Source of the DNA: Streptomyces sp. Go-475
GTDB lineage: Bacteria; Actinomycetota; Actinomycetes; Streptomycetales; Streptomycetaceae
DNA: 64,000 bases
NCBI RefSeq assembly: GCF_003330845.1
Contig: NZ_CP026121.1
Coordinates: 1,648,501-1,712,500, forward strand
Direction: 5' to 3'
Shown here: piece after piece, positions 61,886 to 64,000 of the stretch
Layout of the letters: every line of letters begins with the position of its first letter
Position numbering within the stretch: position 1 is the stretch's first letter
Translations under genes and position numbers: made by a program
The notes under the pieces: model-generated
What the model was told of the DNA's origin: nothing
Databases searched by the model: none
Seen by the model: the letters and a program-made list of their open reading frames with translations, nothing else

Positions 61886-64000
<2,115 letters not shown>

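Overview
The window is high-GC actinobacterial chromosome, almost certainly from a Streptomyces. Evidence is the strong G/C third-position bias, frequent GTG and TTG starts, overlapping GTGA/ATGA gene junctions, streptogrisin-type proteases, a SepF-like protein, a Streptomyces-type intergenic repeat and an actinobacterial rRNA operon. From memory, the order sflA - der/cmk/tyrA/aroH - scpAB/parA - ald - pyrG - recN/nadK/tlyA matches the core chromosome of S. coelicolor (roughly the SCO1739-SCO1791 neighbourhood). Most of the window is conserved core rather than a mobile island.

Layout. 1-3.4 kb: an error-prone DNA polymerase III alpha (dnaE2) cut by the window edge, behind a LexA-type SOS box. 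3.5-7.7 kb: an ABC-2-like membrane protein, two secreted streptogrisins (D-like and B-like) and a decayed gene. 7.9-13.7 kb: sflA, a glutaryl-CoA-type dehydrogenase, an MFS exporter abutting a 5'-truncated glycosyltransferase pseudogene, a PAP2 phosphatase and an I78 inhibitor. 14-16.7 kb: a stand-alone cytochrome oxidase subunit I whose end overlaps a convergent WYL regulator. 16.7-22.6 kb: a branched-chain-amino-acid-type ABC system with a solute-binding lipoprotein on one strand and, on the other, a single protein fusing LivH, LivM and LivG, then a 26-codon linker ORF, then LivF. 22.6-24.5 kb: an Rpf-like pseudogene and two Streptomyces hypothetical genes.

24.6-29.1 kb: an aroH-tyrA-cmk-plsC-der block. 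29.3-33.3 kb: a Rieske protein, a nucleotidyltransferase, and an NrtR-ADP-ribosylglycohydrolase pair behind a 35-bp inverted repeat. 32.2-37.1 kb: a tightly overlapping parA - RHH-like - scpA - scpB - rluB cluster, linking chromosome segregation/condensation to a pseudouridine synthase. 37.5-43.4 kb: alanine dehydrogenase, an NB-ARC/TPR protein, an ADP-ribose pyrophosphatase and CTP synthase. 43.9-49.7 kb: a GH15 enzyme, an F420-type oxidoreductase, a PucR regulator and a GT4 glycosyltransferase whose 3' end has expanded into a 27-bp minisatellite. 49.9-53.8 kb: the tlyA-nadK-recN cluster. 53.8-57.2 kb: an SCP2-like gene and an iron-box-controlled siderophore importer. 57.3-61.5 kb: a HAD phosphatase, a DUF1015 protein and a 599-residue protein whose N-terminal half is an RDD/RGG-rich disordered repeat. 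61.6-64 kb: the 3' end of an rRNA operon (23S, 5S, terminator) on the minus strand.

The most unusual items are the LivH-LivM-LivG fusion with its bridging mini-ORF and Lys-to-Arg P-loop partner, the NrtR operator/ADP-ribose module, the minisatellite that re-copies the stop codon of a glycosyltransferase gene, and the RDD-repeat protein beside the rRNA operon. I did not see CRISPR arrays, insertion sequences, phage genes, tRNAs or a biosynthetic gene cluster.
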